DNA of 64,000 nucleotides from Pseudomonas putida (GCA_041071465.1 CP163498.1:2570501-2634500), one strand, 5' to 3'; shown: positions 17,394 through 26,660, numbered from the stretch's first letter. Notes: a model not told the origin generated them from the sequence alone. A program made the numbers and translations.

Positions 17394-18196
17394 AGCTGAT
17401 AGTGGCCGAACCCTTCAAACGCCTGTGGGCCGGGCGTGATGCCTTCGACGCCGTAGAAGCGCTGCAAGGCGAGGTCTATCGCGAACTGGAAGGGCGCCGC
17501 ACGCTGCGTACCGAGGTGGAGGGCGAGGGGTTCTTCGTCAAGATCCACCGCGGCATTGGCTGGGGCGAAATCTTCAAGAACTTGTTCACGGCCAAGCTGC
17601 CAGTGCTCGGCGCCGGCCAGGAGTGGCGGGCCATCCAGCGCCTGCATGAGGTGGGTGTGCCGACCATGACCGCCGTCGCCTACGGCGAGCGCGGCAGCAA
17701 CCCGGCCACGCAGCACTCGTTCATCATCACCGAAGAACTGGCGCCAACCATCAGCCTTGAAGACTACAGCATCGACTGGGTCAAGCAGCCGCCCGAGCCG
17801 CGCCTGAAGCGCGCGCTGATCGCCGAAGTGGCGAAGATGACTGGCGGTATGCACCGCGCTGGGGTCAACCACCGCGACTGCTATATCTGCCATTTCCTGC
17901 TGCACACCGACCGACCGGTGACGGCGGATGACTTCAAACTGTCGGTGATCGACCTGCACCGCGCGCAAACCCGGGCGACAATCAGCCGCCGCTGGCGTGA
18001 CAAGGACCTGGCCGCGCTGTACTTCTCGGCGCTGGACATCGGCCTGACCCAGCGCGACAAGCTGCGTTTCCTGCGCGGTTACTTCCAGCGCCCGCTGCGC
18101 CAAGTCCTCAAGGACGAAGCCGCGTTGCTCGCCTGGTTGGAGCGCAAGGCGCAGAAACTCTACGATCGCAAGCAACGCTATGGGGATGCACTCTGA
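17390..18196 (+). CDS. waaP: LPS core heptose(I) kinase
   Basis: WaaP phosphorylates heptose I of the core; in P. aeruginosa this activity is needed for outer-membrane integrity. The 268-residue protein begins MKLIVAEPFKRLWAGRDAFD. The kinase-like fold shows FFVKIHRGIGWGEI (nucleotide-binding lysine), the catalytic loop GVNHRDCYICHFLL and the metal-binding segment VIDLHRAQ. The ATGA overlap with waaG indicates one operon. It is the first of four consecutive kinase-fold genes. Confidence 0.95.
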   Translation: MKLIVAEPFKRLWAGRDAFDAVEALQGEVYRELEGRRTLRTEVEGEGFFVKIHRGIGWGEIFKNLFTAKLPVLGAGQEWRAIQRLHEVGVPTMTAVAYGERGSNPATQHSFIITEELAPTISLEDYSIDWVKQPPEPRLKRALIAEVAKMTGGMHRAGVNHRDCYICHFLLHTDRPVTADDFKLSVIDLHRAQTRATISRRWRDKDLAALYFSALDIGLTQRDKLRFLRGYFQRPLRQVLKDEAALLAWLERKAQKLYDRKQRYGDAL

Positions 18197-18930
18197 TGGC
18201 GAGTTGGACACTGGCGCCGGGTTACGAACACCTGGCGACGGACTTCGGCAGCCTCGATGCGGTATTTGCCATCCAGGGCGAACGCCTGACCCGCGACCCG
18301 CTCAGCGAAGTGGTCCGTATCGAACGCAGCGGGGTCAACTACTACGTCAAGCGCTACACCGGGGCCGGCAAGCACATGCGTCGCTACCTGGGCCGGCCGC
18401 GCATCAAGGCCGAATGGCAGAACCTCAAACAGTTCGCCAAGTGGGGCATCCCCACTGCTGAGGTGGTGGCCTGGGGCCTGGAGCGCAACGGCCTGGCATT
18501 TGGCCGTGGGGCGATGATCACCCGTGAACTGCCGCGCACCGAAGACCTGTCGGCACTGGCCGAGCGCCACGATGCGCGCCTGGCCGACCGTGCCTGGGTC
18601 GACCATGTCAGCCGTCAGCTGGCGCGCCATACCCGGGTAATGCACGAGCACCGTTTCGCCCACAACGACCTGAAGTGGCGCAACCTGCTGGTCGATGACC
18701 AGGGCACGCTATTCTTCATCGACTGCCCCACCGGCGACTTCTGGCGCGGTTTCATGTGGCGACACCGGATGATCAAGGACCTGGCATGCCTGGACAAGGT
18801 GGCCAAATACCACCTGTCCGCCACCCAACGCCTGCGCTTCTACCTGCAATACCGTGGCCGCGACCGGCTGAATGTGCGCGACAAGAAGCGCATTCGCCAG
18901 GTATTGGGCTTTTTCGAGGGAAGGGAATGA
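18196..18930 (+). CDS. LPS core kinase, WaaP/InaA superfamily (WapP-like)
   Basis: This 244-residue protein has a eukaryotic-like kinase fold. YYVKRYTGAGKHMRRYLG holds the likely ATP-binding lysine, FAHNDLKWRNLLVDDQG is a complete catalytic loop (Asp, Lys, Asn), and FFIDCPTGDF holds the metal-binding Asp. It overlaps the waaP stop by one base. By position it matches wapP of the P. aeruginosa core cluster, a proposed heptose kinase; that name is inferred from gene order. Confidence 0.85.
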   Translation: MASWTLAPGYEHLATDFGSLDAVFAIQGERLTRDPLSEVVRIERSGVNYYVKRYTGAGKHMRRYLGRPRIKAEWQNLKQFAKWGIPTAEVVAWGLERNGLAFGRGAMITRELPRTEDLSALAERHDARLADRAWVDHVSRQLARHTRVMHEHRFAHNDLKWRNLLVDDQGTLFFIDCPTGDFWRGFMWRHRMIKDLACLDKVAKYHLSATQRLRFYLQYRGRDRLNVRDKKRIRQVLGFFEGRE

Positions 18931-19679
18931 CCGATTACCTGGCCAGCGCGGACCTCGCGCTGCTCAAACGCCATGGCCTGGACGACTTCGAGGCGCTGTG
19001 GGCGCTGCAACTCGAGGCTGTGGACGAACCCAACACCGGCCGTGGCGGCTGGAGCAGCGTGTTTCGCCTGGAACTCGAAGGCAAGGGCTACTACCTCAAG
19101 CGCCAGAGCGACTACCTGACCCGCACCCTGCACCGGCCGTTCGGCGAGCCGACCTTTGCCCGTGAGTTTCGCAACATCAGCCGCTACCAGAAGCTGCACA
19201 TTCCTGCGTTGCAGGCAGTGTTCTATGGTGAGCGCAAGCAGGGCGGCAAGCACCGGGCCATCCTGATGACCCGCGCTTTGGACGAGTGGGCCGACCTCGA
19301 CGGCCTGCTGGCCCAATGGCCACAGCTGGGCGACGCCGAACGCAACGGTATCCTGCAGGCCTGCGGCCAGCTGGCGCGCACACTGCACAGCGCCGGCCAG
19401 GTGCATGGCTGCTTCTACCCCAAGCACATCTTCCTGCGCCAACGCCGCGACGGTTGGGACGCGCAGTTGATCGACCTGGAAAAGACCCGGCCATTGCTGT
19501 TCGGCATGCGCGACCGCCTCAAGGACCTGGAGCCGCTGCTGCGCCGCGCCCAGGCCTGGAGCGAGCAGGATGTGCGTACCTTGCTGGCCACGTACCTGGC
19601 ACAGCCGGCCGATGGTTCGCTGGTGAATACCTGGCTGCAACGCCTGACGCAACGCCGTCGTGAAAAAGAGGCCCGCTGA
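18927..19679 (+). CDS. InaA-family kinase-like protein with altered catalytic loop (WapQ-like)
   Basis: This 250-residue kinase-fold protein starts at the ATG overlapping the previous stop (ATGA), although the frame is open further upstream. The putative ATP-binding segment KGYYLKRQSDYLTR is present. The catalytic loop reads QVHGCFYPKHIFLRQ, so the usual HxD aspartate is replaced by glycine, while the later metal-site sequence LIDLEKTRP is kept. It may use another catalytic residue, as some InaA-type proteins do, or be a pseudokinase. Position matches wapQ of P. aeruginosa. Confidence 0.8.
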   Translation: MTDYLASADLALLKRHGLDDFEALWALQLEAVDEPNTGRGGWSSVFRLELEGKGYYLKRQSDYLTRTLHRPFGEPTFAREFRNISRYQKLHIPALQAVFYGERKQGGKHRAILMTRALDEWADLDGLLAQWPQLGDAERNGILQACGQLARTLHSAGQVHGCFYPKHIFLRQRRDGWDAQLIDLEKTRPLLFGMRDRLKDLEPLLRRAQAWSEQDVRTLLATYLAQPADGSLVNTWLQRLTQRRREKEAR

Positions 19680-21121
19680 TGCGTTTGTCTGAATTGAAAG
19701 ATGCCGGCCGCAACCCGTCGTTGCCGCTGAGCATCACCCTGGCCGATGCCGCTGGCAGCGCTGACCTGCAACTGCTCAGCTTGCTGCGCGTGTTGCCAGG
19801 CCAGCGTTATGTGGGCGCTGGTGTGTGGCGCGGCACCCCGGTGCTGGCCAAGTTGCTGGTAGGCGGCAACGCGGCTAGGCATTTCCAGCGCGAGCTGCAA
19901 GGTGTGAAGTTGCTGGCCGAGCAGGGCCTGACCACGCCCAAGCTGCTGGCCGACGGCCTCAAGGAAGGCGAAGGCGGCTGGCTGCTGTTCGAATTCCTCG
20001 ACGGTGCCGAAAGCCTGGCCGATGCCTGGGCCGCAGTTGAAAACCTGCCCGTGCTGGGTGACGAACAGCACCTGGTGCTAGGCGAAGCGCTCACCGCCGT
20101 TGCGCACATGCACGCCCAAGGCCTGTGGCAGGAAGACTTGCACCTGGACAACCTGCTGCGCCATGGCGGCAAGTTGTACTTGATCGACGGCGCTGGCATC
20201 AAGGCCGAAACACCTGGCCAACAGTTGTCGCGTCCGCGTGTGCTGGAAAACCTCGGCGTGTTCTTCGCCCAATTGCCCAAGCGCCTGGAGCCGTTCATCG
20301 AAGAGCTGCTGGTGCACTACCTGCTGGCCAATGCCGAGCATGCGCTACCGCTGGAAGCCCTGCAGAAACAGGTAGACAAGGTGCGCAACTGGCGGCAGAA
20401 GGACTACCTGGAAAAGGCCGGCCGCGAGTGCAGCTTGTTCAGCGTCCAGCGCAGCCTCTCGGGGTTGCAGGCGATCCGCCGCAGTGAAGTCAGTGCCATG
20501 CAGCCGGTGCTGGCGCAGGCCGATACGCTGATCGACAAGGGCCATCTGTACAAGACCGGTGGCGCCGCCAGTGTGGCACGCATCGAAGTGAACGGTCGTC
20601 AGCTGGTGCTCAAGCGCTACAACATCAAGAACACCGCGCATTGGTTCAAACGCTTTTGGCGCCCGAGCCGTGCCTGGCATTCGTGGATCGAGGGCCATCG
20701 TCTGGAGTTCCTCGACATTGCCACACCCAAACCGTTGGCGGTGCTGGAGCAACGGGTCATGGGGCTGCGCAGCCGTGCTTACCTGGTGACCGAGTACGTC
20801 GATGGCCCGGACCTCACCGCGTGTTTCGCACCGTTCGTGGAGAACGGCGATGCACCGGAGGAACAGGTAGACGCCCTGGTGCATGTGATGCAGCAGCTGA
20901 TCCGCGAACGCATCAGCCATGGCGACTTCAAGGGCCATAACCTGTTCTGGGACAACGGCCGGTGGTCGCTGATCGACCTCGACGCCATGTGCCAGCACGC
21001 TACCCAGCTCAGCTTCGCCCCGGCCTACGCCCGTGACCGGGCGCGGCTGCTGCGTAACTGGCCGAGCGGCAGTGCCTTGCATCAGCGGCTAGACCGGCTG
21101 CTGCCCAAGCTGGCCGAATGA
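19679..21121 (+). CDS. Tandem two-kinase-domain protein of the LPS core operon
   Basis: This 480-residue protein contains two kinase-like domains. The first (about 40-230) has LAKLLVGGNAARHFQREL and the loop LWQEDLHLDNLLRHGGK with LIDGAGI. The second (about 275-480) has LVLKRYNIKNTAHWFKRF and ISHGDFKGHNLFWDNG with LIDLDAM. Both keep the catalytic Asp and Asn, so both could be active. It overlaps the previous gene (TGATG) and is last in the waaFCGP operon, which ends convergently with the siderophore module. The substrates are unknown; the core sugars are the obvious candidates. Confidence 0.8.
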   Translation: MRLSELKDAGRNPSLPLSITLADAAGSADLQLLSLLRVLPGQRYVGAGVWRGTPVLAKLLVGGNAARHFQRELQGVKLLAEQGLTTPKLLADGLKEGEGGWLLFEFLDGAESLADAWAAVENLPVLGDEQHLVLGEALTAVAHMHAQGLWQEDLHLDNLLRHGGKLYLIDGAGIKAETPGQQLSRPRVLENLGVFFAQLPKRLEPFIEELLVHYLLANAEHALPLEALQKQVDKVRNWRQKDYLEKAGRECSLFSVQRSLSGLQAIRRSEVSAMQPVLAQADTLIDKGHLYKTGGAASVARIEVNGRQLVLKRYNIKNTAHWFKRFWRPSRAWHSWIEGHRLEFLDIATPKPLAVLEQRVMGLRSRAYLVTEYVDGPDLTACFAPFVENGDAPEEQVDALVHVMQQLIRERISHGDFKGHNLFWDNGRWSLIDLDAMCQHATQLSFAPAYARDRARLLRNWPSGSALHQRLDRLLPKLAE

Positions 21122-21165
21122 TCCGCGGGTAATCGTTCGGCAACACCCGGTTTCAGCGGGCTACC

Positions 21166-21342
21166 TCAGCGGCGCCACAGGCCGCGTATCGAGAACCACG
21201 CAGGTAGCCCAAGGCCTAGCCAGGACAATCCATCCCAGCCGCCATCACCGAGCAAGGCGGCGAACAGCCCCAGGGCGCCCAGCAAGGCGATCAGCGCCGG
21301 CCAGGCGAAAATGCGCGCAGTGGTTTGCGACTTGTGGCTCAT
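21166..21342 (-). CDS. Small membrane protein of the siderophore module
   Basis: This 58-residue protein starts MSHKSQTTARIFAWPALIAL, with one or two hydrophobic segments (about 12-32 and 38-53) and an Arg-rich end. Its ATG overlaps the stop of the PepSY gene (ATGA), so it is made from the same message. It resembles the small peptide found after FoxB-type proteins in other pseudomonads; this comparison is from memory. Function unknown. Confidence 0.75.
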   Translation of the reverse strand: MSHKSQTTARIFAWPALIALLGALGLFAALLGDGGWDGLSWLGLGLPAWFSIRGLWRR

Positions 21343-22451
21343 GCACGCGCCTCCCTGGGCTTGCGCTGCTTGCCCCACCACAGGTACAGGCCGCTGCAGA
21401 GCACGATGATGGTCAGCACGTCGAGCACCGCCCAGAGGATTTGCATCGGCCGCCCGCCGTAGTCGCCGAAATGCAAGGGTTGCGACAGGCCCATGGCGTC
21501 CATGTACCAGGGGCGCTCGCCGACCGCTGTCACCTCAAGGGTGCGGGCATCGATCAGTACCGGCGTGAACAGGTGCGAGCTCAGGTGCGTGGCACCGTTC
21601 ATGAACACCGCATAGTGGTGCTCGCTGGAGAAGCGCGTGCCGGGGAAGGCGATGAAATCCGGGCGCATGCCGGGGGCGGCCTGTTCGGCAATTTCCAGCA
21701 GGCGTGTGGCGGGTGCGCGCTCGGTGAGCGGCGGGGCGTCGCGGTAGGGGGCAACCATGGCGGCCAGGCTGTCGTTGCGCCAAGCCGCGATGACCAGGTC
21801 GGACAGGGCGCTGATCACACCGGTCACGCCTACCGTCAATGCCCAGGCCAGGGTGACCACGCCAATCAGGTTGTGCAGGTCCAGCCAGCGCAGGCGGCGG
21901 GACTTTTCGTGGCGCACGGTGCCGAAGTCCAGGCGGCGCATGAACGGCGCATAGAGCACGGTGCCAGAAACGATCGCGACGATGAACAATACACCCATGA
22001 AGGCCAGCAGCAGTTTGCCGGGCAAGCCGGCGAACATGTCCACGTGCAGGCGCAGCATCACCATCATGAAGCCGCCATTGGCGGCGGGCATTGCCACTGC
22101 TTCGCCGGTGCGGGCGTCGAGCATGAAGGTGTGCGACAGGTTGGGGTCGGTGCCAGCGGTGGCGGCGGTGATGGCCACCACGCCGTTGGGTTCGTCCTCT
22201 TCGTAGCCAAAGTACTGCATGACCTCGCCGGGTCGGTGCTGCTGCGCTTTGAGTACGAGCTGCTGCAAATCGAGGTGTGGGGTGCCTGCTGGCATTTCAC
22301 GCAGTTCGGGGGCGTCGCCGAGCAGGTGTTCGAGTTCGTGGTGGAAGATCAGCGGCAGGCCGGTGATTGCCAGTAACAGCAGGAACAGGGTACAGACCAA
22401 GCTGCTCCAGGTGTGGATCACGGACCAGCGGCGGATGGTTGGGCTTTTCAT
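21339..22451 (-). CDS. PepSY-domain inner membrane protein, FoxB-like ferrisiderophore reductase
   Basis: This 370-residue protein has the PepSY_TM layout: an N-terminal helix (SVIHTWSSLVCTLFLLLL), a periplasmic PepSY region, a central hairpin of helices (GKLLLAFMGVLFIVAIVSG and WALTVGVTGVISAL) and a C-terminal helix (AVLDVLTIIVLCSGLYLWW). Conserved histidines that could bind haem occur at HTW, RLHVDMFAG and DLHNLIG. Proteins of this kind next to TonB receptors, such as FoxB, are thought to reduce iron held by siderophores at the inner membrane. It follows the receptor after a short hairpin. A GTG one codon upstream is an alternative start. Confidence 0.82.
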   Translation of the reverse strand: MKSPTIRRWSVIHTWSSLVCTLFLLLLAITGLPLIFHHELEHLLGDAPELREMPAGTPHLDLQQLVLKAQQHRPGEVMQYFGYEEDEPNGVVAITAATAGTDPNLSHTFMLDARTGEAVAMPAANGGFMMVMLRLHVDMFAGLPGKLLLAFMGVLFIVAIVSGTVLYAPFMRRLDFGTVRHEKSRRLRWLDLHNLIGVVTLAWALTVGVTGVISALSDLVIAAWRNDSLAAMVAPYRDAPPLTERAPATRLLEIAEQAAPGMRPDFIAFPGTRFSSEHHYAVFMNGATHLSSHLFTPVLIDARTLEVTAVGERPWYMDAMGLSQPLHFGDYGGRPMQILWAVLDVLTIIVLCSGLYLWWGKQRKPREARA

Positions 22452-22481
22452 CACGGTACCGATTGTTGTCTGTTGGAGCCT

Positions 22482-22500
22482 GGGGCCGCAAAGCGGCCCC
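22482..22500 (-). terminator. Hairpin between receptor and PepSY genes
   Basis: GGGGCCGCAAAGCGGCCCC forms an 8-bp stem with a 3-base loop and no T-run. It probably lowers read-through from the receptor gene into the PepSY gene. Confidence 0.55.
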
Positions 22501-22507
22501 AGCTCAC

Positions 22508-24940
22508 TCAGAACTTGTAAGTGGCGCTGGCGACAACGCTGCGCTCATCGCCGTAGTAGCAGTAGTACGAGTCACAGGTAGAGAGGTAATCCTTGTTCAA
22601 CAGGTTGGTGGCAGTGACCGCCACCGACGCGCCCTTCAGGCTGGTGTCCAGGCGACCCAGATCGTAGTGCACGGATGCATCGAACACCGTGTAGGCCTTG
22701 GCCTTGCCCAGGTAGGTATTGCCTTGGTCGCCATAGGTATTGCCGGTGTAACGCGCGCCTAGGCCAATGCCAAAGCCGTCGAGCACGCCGGAGTGCCAGG
22801 TGTAGTCACCCCATACCGAGGCTTGCTGGTTCGGCATCAGCTGGAGGCGGTTGCCTTTGTACAGGCCGTCCTGTACTTCAGATTTTGCCAGGGTGTAAGC
22901 GGCAATCACTTTCAGGTTTTCGGTAACGTCGGAAACCGCTTCAAGCTCCAGGCCGTGAACTTTCACTTCGCCGGTCTGGCTGGTGACGGTTACGCCACCG
23001 ACGTTGTTGGTGACCGAGACGTTCTTCTGGGTCAGGTCATACACGGCTGCCGACAGCAGGGTGTTGGAGCCCGGTGGTTGGTACTTGATGCCCAGCTCCC
23101 ACTGCTGGCCTTCGGTCGGCTTGAGCGACTCGGTCGCTGAAGCGCTGGCATTGCTGGTAGGTTGGAACGACTCGGCATACGACAGGTACGGCACGAAGCC
23201 CGAATCGAAGACATAGCTGATGGCCGCGTTGCCGCTGAACTTCTTGTCGCGCTGGGTATTGGTGGCATCGCCCTGGTTGAAGTACTTGGTACCGGTATGC
23301 ACCCAGTCCTCACGACCGCCCAAGGTCAGGCGCCAGTTGCCAAGCGCCATCTGGTCCTGGACATACAAGCCGGTCTGACGGGATTTCTGGTTGTAGTCGT
23401 AGAACGCCGTGGAGCGGTCCGGGCGAGTGATCGGCACCCCGTAGACCGGGTTGATGACATTGCTGTCCGGCACGTTGAAGCCGAAGATCGACAGGTAATT
23501 GGTGTTGATGCGCTGGTGGTCCAGGCCGAGCAGCAGGGTGTGGCTGATGTCGCCAGTGGTGAAGTCGGCCTGGAAGTTGTTGTCCACGGCGAACTGGCTG
23601 ATGTCTTCGTCCGTGTTGGTGGACATGCGGCTGACCGTGCCATCGTCTTTCACCGGGCCACCGGGCTCGTAATAGCTGCCGGGCGTGATGGTCTGGAACG
23701 ACAAGTCCGTCTTGGTGTAGCGCAGGTTCTGACGGAACTGCCAGACGTCGTTGATACGGTGCTCGAAGGCATAGCCCAGCGCGTAATAGGTGCGGTCGTA
23801 GAACTCGTAGTCCGGGTCACCGAGGTTCTTGTGGTGCGAGATTTTGCCGAATGGCATGTCGATCTTGGTGCCCTGGATAGGGCGGAACTGGCTGGTGGCA
23901 CCGGTATCGTCGCGGGTGAACTGGGTGAGCAAGGTCAGCGTCGTGTCCTCGTCGATGTTCCAGGTCAGGCTCGGGGCAATGTTGTAGCGCTTGTCGTCGA
24001 TGTGGTCGATCTGCGTGCCGCCGTCGCGGATTACCCCACTGACGCCATACAGAAAGCGGCCTTCATCGTCGATTTTGCCGGTGCTGGCGAAGTTGATCTG
24101 GCGATGGTTGTCGCTGCCGTACTGCAGTTCGATCTCATGCTCGCTTTCTGCTTGTGGGCGACGGCTGACCATGTCCAGCAGGCCGCCGGGTGGGGTCTGG
24201 CCATACAGCGAGGACGCCGGGCCGCGCAACAGGGCAAGGCGGTCGAGGTTCCAGGTTTCGGCTTTCGGGTTGGCGTACACACCGCGTGGCAGTGGCAGGC
24301 CGTCGAGGAACTGAGTGGGCTCGAAACCGCGCACGCGCATCCAGTCGTAGCGCGTGTCGCTGCCGAAGCTGGCGGACACGATGCCAGGCATGTAGCGCAC
24401 GGCATCATCCAGGCTGTGCACGCCGCGGTCTTTCATCTGCTCGCGAGTGGCGACGGAAATGGAGCGAGGGACTTCGACCAGCGCGGTGTCGGTCTTGGTG
24501 CCAGCGGCGGTGCGCTTGGCCAGGTATCCGTCTACCGGGCCCCAGGCGTTTTCAGAAACGCTCGCCGCGTCTACTGTGGTTTCTGGTAGCGCCAGGGTGC
24601 CATCCGGGACGGCCACCAGGCTGTAGCTGCCCGCGCTGCTCTGTTGCAACTGCAGGCCAGTACCGCGCAGGGCGGCTTGCAGGGCGCCGAGGCCGTCGTA
24701 CTGGCCGCTTACCGGGGCCGAGGAGCGGCCGCTGACCAGTGCCGGGTCGATGGCCAAGGCAATACCGGCCTGGCTGGCGATCTGGTTGAGGGTGGTGGCC
24801 AGTGGCGCGCTGGGCAGGTTGTAGGCGCGCGGAGCGGACTGCTCGGCGGCGAACAAGGCAGTGCTGGCCAGCGGTGCGGCCACGGCGATGGCCAGGGCCA
24901 TCAGGCTGGGGCGCAGGATACGATCTACGGCACGGGACAT
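22508..24940 (-). CDS. TonB-dependent hydroxamate-type siderophore receptor with signalling domain
   Basis: This outer-membrane receptor imports a ferric siderophore and signals its presence. The ATG at 24940 follows GAGGAA and gives 810 residues with a signal peptide (about 1-31, cleaved near LFAAEQ). A STN signalling domain follows (RAYNLPSAPLATTLNQIASQ, about 38-110), then the plug (VPRSISVATREQMKDRG, RVRGFEPTQFLDGLPLP) and a 22-strand barrel ending GDERSVVASATYKF with the terminal Phe. Sequence style is FhuA/FoxA-like, suggesting a hydroxamate such as ferrioxamine or ferrichrome. It lies downstream of its ECF sigma and FecR-type genes. GTGAGAATTATTT at 25023-25035 could be a Fur site. Confidence 0.9.
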   Translation of the reverse strand: MSRAVDRILRPSLMALAIAVAAPLASTALFAAEQSAPRAYNLPSAPLATTLNQIASQAGIALAIDPALVSGRSSAPVSGQYDGLGALQAALRGTGLQLQQSSAGSYSLVAVPDGTLALPETTVDAASVSENAWGPVDGYLAKRTAAGTKTDTALVEVPRSISVATREQMKDRGVHSLDDAVRYMPGIVSASFGSDTRYDWMRVRGFEPTQFLDGLPLPRGVYANPKAETWNLDRLALLRGPASSLYGQTPPGGLLDMVSRRPQAESEHEIELQYGSDNHRQINFASTGKIDDEGRFLYGVSGVIRDGGTQIDHIDDKRYNIAPSLTWNIDEDTTLTLLTQFTRDDTGATSQFRPIQGTKIDMPFGKISHHKNLGDPDYEFYDRTYYALGYAFEHRINDVWQFRQNLRYTKTDLSFQTITPGSYYEPGGPVKDDGTVSRMSTNTDEDISQFAVDNNFQADFTTGDISHTLLLGLDHQRINTNYLSIFGFNVPDSNVINPVYGVPITRPDRSTAFYDYNQKSRQTGLYVQDQMALGNWRLTLGGREDWVHTGTKYFNQGDATNTQRDKKFSGNAAISYVFDSGFVPYLSYAESFQPTSNASASATESLKPTEGQQWELGIKYQPPGSNTLLSAAVYDLTQKNVSVTNNVGGVTVTSQTGEVKVHGLELEAVSDVTENLKVIAAYTLAKSEVQDGLYKGNRLQLMPNQQASVWGDYTWHSGVLDGFGIGLGARYTGNTYGDQGNTYLGKAKAYTVFDASVHYDLGRLDTSLKGASVAVTATNLLNKDYLSTCDSYYCYYGDERSVVASATYKF

Positions 24941-25055
24941 GCGGCGGTTCCTCGACGGGTAAGTGCTTGCTGCTTCCTTGCCGAGCGAGATTTGAAAAGT
25001 GACAGGGTGAATCTGAAAAAAAGTGAGAATTATTTGAAATTGGTTTTTGCCTGCA

Positions 25056-25146
25056 TTGGCCGCTTCGCGGTTAACCCGCCCCCACAGGTGTTTCACACGG
25101 CCTGAAACGGGTGGGGGGCTGTGGGAAAGGGGTCACCCGCGATGAG
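25056..25146. repeat. Degenerate REP pair
   Basis: CCGCTTCGCGGTTAACCCGC (25060 on) and a more divergent inverse ending GTCACCCGCGATGAGG lie between the receptor and fecR-like genes. They are recognisable as members of the GGGTAAACCCGC family but with several changes. Confidence 0.6.
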
Positions 25147-25158
25147 GGCGGTGCGGGT

Positions 25159-26115
25159 TTATTTGGGAACGACGTTGACCCACCACTGGGTATGCCGCTC
25201 GATCTTCACCGGTAATGCCGGCACTAGCGATGCCAGCGCCAGATCGGTGTCGGTCAGCGGGAAGCTGCCGGTCACGCGCAGGTTGGCGACCCTGGCGTCC
25301 ACCCCGAGGTAGCCGCTGCGGTACTGGCCCAGCGCGGCCAGCAGGTCGCCCAGGCGCACGTTGTCGACCACCAGCATGCCGCGGGTCCAGGCATCGGCAC
25401 CGGCTGGCACCGTGCCGACCTGGCCGAGGCCGTTGGCATTCATCAGCACTTGCTGGCCTTCACGCAGCACGTGTTCGTCGCCGCTGTTATGCGGCATGGC
25501 GGCGACCGAGGCTTGCAGCACTTCCAGGCGTGTACCTTCAGCTTCGCGGCGTACCAGGAAGCGTGTGCCCAATGGCCGCAGGCGACCGTCGTCGGTGCGC
25601 ACCAGCAGCGGGCGCGGGTCCTGGTGGCCGGTTTCGACCGAGATTTCGCCCTGGTGCAGCACAATCACCCGTTGTTCGCCGGCATAGTCGATATCCACGG
25701 CGGTGTGGGTGTTCAGGCTCAGCAGTGTGCCGTCTTCCAGGCGCAAGGTACGCAGTTCGCCCGTGGCGGTGCGCTGGTCGGCCAGCCAGTAGCTGGGCGC
25801 CAGCGACGGGGCACCGACCCAGGCCAGCAGCGAACCGAGCAGGAACATACCGGCCAGCCCGCCGCCAACCTTGCCGATGCGTCGCCGCAGGCCGACACGC
25901 GATTGCAGCAGGGCCTGGCGTGCCGGGCCGGCCGCAGCACTGACACGTTGGTCCATGGCGCCCAGCTGGCGCCAGGCACGCGCGTGTTCTTCGCTGGCGG
26001 CATGCCAACGCATGAACGCGTTGCGCTCATCCGGTGTGCCGCTGGCGTCGTCGAGGCTGAGTTTCCAGGCGATGGCGGCTTCCAGTACCCGGGACGAAAC
26101 CGGTGCGTTGCTCAC
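25159..26115 (-). CDS. FecR-type anti-sigma factor
   Basis: FecR-type proteins sit in the inner membrane, hold their ECF sigma factor inactive and release it when the receptor's STN domain signals. This 318-residue protein starts with a GTG overlapping the sigma-factor stop (GTGA), giving MSNAPVSSRVLEAAIAWKLS. It has a cytoplasmic DUF4880-type N-terminus (WHAASEEHARAWRQL), a membrane helix (about 84-102, GGLAGMFLLGSLLAWVGA), and a periplasmic FecR domain (TATGELRTLRLEDGTLLSLN, LGTRFLVRRE). The C-terminal STN-like part (DLALASLVPALPVKIE) would bind the receptor. Confidence 0.92.
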   Translation of the reverse strand: MSNAPVSSRVLEAAIAWKLSLDDASGTPDERNAFMRWHAASEEHARAWRQLGAMDQRVSAAAGPARQALLQSRVGLRRRIGKVGGGLAGMFLLGSLLAWVGAPSLAPSYWLADQRTATGELRTLRLEDGTLLSLNTHTAVDIDYAGEQRVIVLHQGEISVETGHQDPRPLLVRTDDGRLRPLGTRFLVRREAEGTRLEVLQASVAAMPHNSGDEHVLREGQQVLMNANGLGQVGTVPAGADAWTRGMLVVDNVRLGDLLAALGQYRSGYLGVDARVANLRVTGSFPLTDTDLALASLVPALPVKIERHTQWWVNVVPK

Positions 26116-26630
26116 GTCGGCTCCCCGTACAGGGCCACGTAGCACTGGCGCATGCCTTGGGCGATGTACTGGCGCACACGCGATACCGAAACGCCCAGGC
26201 GCTCGGCGATTTCGGCATGGCCCATGCCGTCCAGCCGGTTATGCAGGAACGCCGCGCGGGCCTTGCTCGACAGCTTGCCGAGCAGGCGGTCGATGGCCTT
26301 GAGGTCTTCGAGGATCAGGTGCTGCACTTCTGGCGAGGGGTGTTCGGCTTCCGGGATCAGCGCCAGCTCGGCCAGGTAGGCCTGTTCCAGCGCGGCGCGG
26401 CGAAAGTGGTCGAACATCAGCCCCTTGGCCACGGCGGCGAGAAAGGCGCGGGGTTCGCGGGGTGTGTCCAGTCGCTCGCGACCCAGCAGGCGCACGAAGG
26501 TGTCCTGGCTCAGGTCTTCGGCACGTTGGCGGCAGGCCATGCTGCGTTGCAGCCAGGCGAGCAGCCAGCCGCGATGGTCGCGGTACAGCGAATCGACCAG
26601 ATCGGCGTGTGGGCTCTGTGCAGAAGACAA
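26112..26630 (-). CDS. FecI-type ECF sigma factor
   Basis: This 172-residue iron-starvation sigma factor has region 2 (DLVDSLYRDHRGWLLAWLQR, DLSQDTFVRLL, FLAAVAKGLMFDHFRRAAL) and region 4 with a helix-turn-helix (HAEIAERLGVSVSRVRQYIA). The best start is TTG at 26630, preceded by a G-rich ribosome site. It is expected to activate the receptor gene. Upstream, a Fur-like box at 26661-26680 predicts expression when iron is low. Order sigma, anti-sigma, receptor, PepSY, small peptide matches the Fox module of P. aeruginosa. Confidence 0.92.
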   Translation of the reverse strand: MSSAQSPHADLVDSLYRDHRGWLLAWLQRSMACRQRAEDLSQDTFVRLLGRERLDTPREPRAFLAAVAKGLMFDHFRRAALEQAYLAELALIPEAEHPSPEVQHLILEDLKAIDRLLGKLSSKARAAFLHNRLDGMGHAEIAERLGVSVSRVRQYIAQGMRQCYVALYGEPT

Positions 26631-26660
26631 GCAGCGTCCCCCGGAACGAATGTATTAACT

